From Bacteroidota bacterium (GTDB lineage Bacteria > Bacteroidota > Bacteroidia > Flavobacteriales > Weeksellaceae): DNA of 9,369 nucleotides. The position numbers and the translations under genes are program-made. The notes beneath the pieces are model-generated. The model searched no databases, was not told the DNA's origin, and saw only the letters and a program-made list of their open reading frames with translations. The stretch covers positions 1 to 9,369 of the forward strand of contig JAEZWE010000023.1 of assembly GCA_023420435.1 (NCBI GenBank), given 5' to 3'. Shown here piece by piece: positions 6,968 to 9,369 of this stretch; within the stretch, counting starts at the first letter, position 1, and the number at the start of each line of letters is the position of its first letter.

Positions 6968-8548
6968 TTATTTTATCAACTTTTTCACTTCTTCCAAATC
7001 ATCTATTTCTTCCACTTTTTTGTCTTTTCGCCAACGCACAATTCTGGGAAAACGAAGCGCTACTCCACTTTTGTGGCGGTTGCTGAAGCCAATTCCTTCG
7101 AAAGCAATTTCAAAAACCAATTCAGGTTTCACGGTTCTTACCGGTCCAAATTTTTCGAGGGCGTTTTTATTAACAAAACGGCTAACTTCCATAATTTCTT
7201 TGTCTGTTAATCCGGAATAGGCTTTGGCAATCGTTACCAATTTTTCGCCGTCTTTAACAGCAAAAGTGTAATCTGTGTAATAGCCACTTCTTCTTCCGCT
7301 GCCTTTTTGGGCGTAGATCAACACCGCATCAATAGTCAAAGGATCGACTTTCCATTTCCACCAATCGCCTTTTTTTCTGCCGGAATGATAGGTGGAATTT
7401 TTGTTTTTCAACATCAATCCTTCGGAATTATTTTCTCTGGAATTTTTCCGAATTTCTATTAAATCTTCCCAATTTTCGGTTTCAACGATTGGCGGAATGT
7501 TGATGCGTTCGTTCGGATTTTTTTGCAGGAGGCTTTCTAATAAAATTCTGCGTTCTTGTAATGGAATTTCCCGTAAATCTTCATTTTCAAATTCTAACAA
7601 ATCGTACACAAAAACCTGCACTGGGATTTCTTCCAACATTTTTTTGGTGAGATTTTTTCGGTTGAGACGTTTTTGTAATTCGTTGAAATTGAGAACTTCA
7701 TCGTTTTTAACAGCGAGAATTTCCCCGTCCAAAACAAAATTTCCTTCAAAATTTTGAAGCATTTCCATGATTTCTGGAAACTGGGAAGTCACCAATTCTT
7801 CACCCCTGCTCCAAATGAAAATTTCGTTGTTTCTTTTAATTAATTGTCCGCGAATTCCGTCCCATTTGTATTCCGCTTGCCAATTTTTTCGTTCGCCCAA
7901 ATCCTGAATTTCTTTTTCCAGCGGATAAGCCAAACAAAAAGGATAAGGTTTGGAATTGTCGGGATTAATGTTTTTTCCTTCAATTAAATCCTGAAAATCA
8001 GCATTTTCCACCGTCCATTTTCCCATGATGGAATGCATGAGTTGGCTCGGTTCCTGACCGGAAAATTTCGACAAAGCATTGATGAGCATTTTTTTGGAAA
8101 CCCCAATTCGGAAACTGCCGCCAATTAATTTATTGAAAATAAAACGCTCGGTAAAATCCAAACCTTTCCAACTTTCCAGGACGTAATTTTTCTTTTCTTC
8201 ATTTGTTTTTTCACGAAGTTCGATCAGTTCGTTCATCCATAGCGAAAGCGACTTTTCAATTTCAAATTGGGGTTTGGGAAGCAACAACGAAAGCGTTTCG
8301 CCCAAATCGCCGACCGAAGAATAACTTTCCAAAAACAACCATTCCGGCAATTTTGTAATTTCCAAAGCCCAGATTTTCAGCAAATTGACATTGATGGAAC
8401 GTTTGGGTTTTTTCCCCGTAAACAAAGCCAAAAACCACAGTTTATCCTTTTCCGGCGCAGTTTCCAAATACGAAACCATCGCATCGATTTTTGCGTTGGT
8501 TTTGTTGGTGTTTTCCAGATTGTTGATGAGTTGGGCGAATTGTTTCAC
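6968..8548 (-). CDS. ATP-dependent DNA ligase, cluster-associated family
   Basis: This 526-residue ligase seals nicks through ligase-adenylate and DNA-adenylate intermediates. An N-terminal DNA-binding domain (about 1-200) is followed by the adenylyltransferase domain: motif I EYKWDGIRG with nucleophile Lys228, motif Ia SRGEE (248-251 region), motif III LDGE (273-276), motif IV EGLMLK (376-381) and motif V WKWK (397-400). An OB-fold domain (about 405-526) contains FEIAFEGI and LRFPR. Length and N-terminus fit the bacterial ligase family found with this helicase, exonuclease and phosphoesterase, distinct from LigD of end joining; no Ku, primase or LigD nuclease domain is visible. The start is a GTG at 8548: the frame hits a stop about 35 bases further upstream, no ATG is available there, and the N-terminal KQFAQLI- matches family beginnings. 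The exonuclease gene ends 43 bp upstream and the helicase begins 71 bp downstream, consistent with one operon. Confidence 0.95.
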   Translation of the reverse strand: MKQFAQLINNLENTNKTNAKIDAMVSYLETAPEKDKLWFLALFTGKKPKRSINVNLLKIWALEITKLPEWLFLESYSSVGDLGETLSLLLPKPQFEIEKSLSLWMNELIELREKTNEEKKNYVLESWKGLDFTERFIFNKLIGGSFRIGVSKKMLINALSKFSGQEPSQLMHSIMGKWTVENADFQDLIEGKNINPDNSKPYPFCLAYPLEKEIQDLGERKNWQAEYKWDGIRGQLIKRNNEIFIWSRGEELVTSQFPEIMEMLQNFEGNFVLDGEILAVKNDEVLNFNELQKRLNRKNLTKKMLEEIPVQVFVYDLLEFENEDLREIPLQERRILLESLLQKNPNERINIPPIVETENWEDLIEIRKNSRENNSEGLMLKNKNSTYHSGRKKGDWWKWKVDPLTIDAVLIYAQKGSGRRSGYYTDYTFAVKDGEKLVTIAKAYSGLTDKEIMEVSRFVNKNALEKFGPVRTVKPELVFEIAFEGIGFSNRHKSGVALRFPRIVRWRKDKKVEEIDDLEEVKKLIK

Positions 8549-8562
8549 AATGGAGTGATTGA

Positions 8563-8594
8563 ATGGTTTAGTGGTTTAGTTTTTTGGTGGTTTA
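8563..8594. repeat. Octamer tandem repeat (GTGGTTTA) in exonuclease-ligase gap
   Basis: Four consecutive 8-bp units start at 8563, 8571, 8579 and 8587. Units 2 and 4 are GTGGTTTA exactly, unit 1 differs by one base (ATGGTTTA), and unit 3 is degenerate (GTTTTTTG). On the coding strand the unit reads TAAACCAC, and the TAA of the last plus-strand unit is the exonuclease stop codon. The array fills most of the 43-bp gap just ahead of the GTG start of the ligase gene. It may be a slippage product; a function is not evident. Confidence 0.6.
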
Positions 8595-9369
8595 ATAATT
8601 ATTCAAATCTTCTTTTACTTCCGTTTTTTCATCGAGTTCAGTTTCTTCATCCCCAAAAACGGTTTTTACAGGTTCTGCAGAAATTCCGATTTCGTTGAGA
8701 TAGCGGGAAAAAACTTCGGTTTGTCCGTGTGTTACCCAGATTTTTTCGGCTTCGGTTGCTTTTACAGTTTCGAGAAGCCCCTTCCAATCAGCGTGATCGG
8801 AAATAGCAAATCCGGCATCTGCAGACCGCCATCTTCTGGAACCACGAACTTGCATCCAGCCACTGCAAATTGCGGTGGCACGGTTCGGGATTTTTTTAAT
8901 TACATTACTGTCCAACAAAGCGGGCGGAACAATCACAATTTCACCATCGGTTTCTTTAAAATTTTCGTAAAAATTCACTGTTTCGTAATTGGGTAAAGTA
9001 ATTCCGACACTTTCAATGGCTTCGTTCAGTTTGGCGATAGAGGAATGCACAAAAATTTTTCCGCTGTTCTCCAAAGATTTCATAATTCGTTGCGCTTTTC
9101 CCAAAGAATAACCTACAAAAACGGATGTTTTGCCGTTTTCCCGATTTTGCGCCACCCAAGATTTCATTTTGTCGGCATATTCTTTCGGTGGAAGCCAATT
9201 GTAAATGGGTAATCCAAAGGTACTTTCTGTGATGAATTCATGGCACTTTACGAGTTCAAAAGGTGTAGAAATTCCATCATTTTGAACTTTATAATCTCCG
9301 GAAAAAACCACCACATAACCTTTATATTCCAATCGTATTTGCGCTGAACCAACGATATGTCCTGCTGGA
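8592..9369 (-). CDS. DNA-ligase-associated MBL/beta-CASP exonuclease (5'-truncated by window edge)
   Basis: The frame is open through the right edge. The TTG at 9332 is not the start, because the codons before it (PAGHIVGSAQIR) are part of the conserved core. The 258 visible residues hold the later metallo-beta-lactamase motifs: PAGH (visible His4), SGDYK (Asp25), then the beta-CASP region with ESTFG (48-52, motif A), VGYSLGKAQRIM (85-96), CSGWM (168-172), SDHADW (190-195, motif B His192) and WVTHGQ (211-216). The HxHxDH metal motif must lie in the missing 70-90 N-terminal residues. The protein belongs to the SNM1/CPSF-like group annotated as the putative exonuclease of the ligase-associated cluster, expected to trim DNA ends before ligation; the exact substrate preference is not deducible. 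The acidic tail (about 230-258, EETELDEKTEVKEDL) is not part of the fold. It is the first visible gene of the minus-strand operon. Confidence 0.93.
   Translation of the reverse strand, partial: PAGHIVGSAQIRLEYKGYVVVFSGDYKVQNDGISTPFELVKCHEFITESTFGLPIYNWLPPKEYADKMKSWVAQNRENGKTSVFVGYSLGKAQRIMKSLENSGKIFVHSSIAKLNEAIESVGITLPNYETVNFYENFKETDGEIVIVPPALLDSNVIKKIPNRATAICSGWMQVRGSRRWRSADAGFAISDHADWKGLLETVKATEAEKIWVTHGQTEVFSRYLNEIGISAEPVKTVFGDEETELDEKTEVKEDLNNY

Noticed and set aside
9330..9332. TTG at 9332 as the start of the exonuclease
   Set aside because: Upstream codons in frame encode the conserved PAGHIVGSAQ segment of the metallo-beta-lactamase fold; the real start is beyond the right edge.
6968..9369. 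Ligase and exonuclease as part of a Ku/LigD end-joining system
   Set aside because: The ligase has no LigD primase or nuclease domain, no Ku gene is present, and the neighbours match the separate ligase-associated helicase/phosphoesterase cluster.

Overview
The window looks like a chromosomal segment of an AT-rich member of the Bacteroidota, most likely a flavobacterium of the Chryseobacterium/Weeksellaceae type. The evidence is A-rich leaders without strong Shine-Dalgarno sequences, a TAnnTTTG-type promoter candidate, short intergenic palindromes of the GGCTTTAGCC kind, and the protein families present. The genus is an inference from style, not from a marker gene. Coding density is very high, no intergenic stretch exceeds 177 bp, and I see no tRNA, rRNA, CRISPR array or insertion sequence.

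Left part, plus strand (1-3122): the C-terminal 613 codons of a multi-PAS sensor histidine kinase enter from the left edge. After a 177-bp gap comes a complete bacterial type IB DNA topoisomerase with all five catalytic residues.

Right part, minus strand (3119-9369): this is the DNA-ligase-associated repair cluster. In transcription order it encodes an MBL/beta-CASP exonuclease (its start lies beyond the right edge), an ATP-dependent DNA ligase starting at GTG, an Lhr-Core-type DEXH helicase, a small protein that I read as an MmcB-like PD-(D/E)XK nuclease, and the metallophosphoesterase endonuclease PdeM. Exonuclease, ligase, helicase and phosphoesterase form a known bacterial four-gene repair set, biochemically studied in Pseudomonas putida. 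The small nuclease-like gene is not one of the four core members. It is translationally coupled to pdeM and is the most interesting item here.

Presumed joint role: the helicase translocates on and remodels DNA, the nucleases trim or incise damaged ends, and the ligase seals the nick. The exact lesion handled is not known from the sequence. The topoisomerase converges on this operon tail to tail, with stop codons overlapping in a TTAA. The cluster carries small non-coding structures in its gaps: an octamer tandem repeat (exonuclease/ligase), a 14-bp inverted repeat (ligase/helicase) and two GGCTAAAGCC-core hairpins (helicase/small nuclease). The last gap may separate two transcription units.
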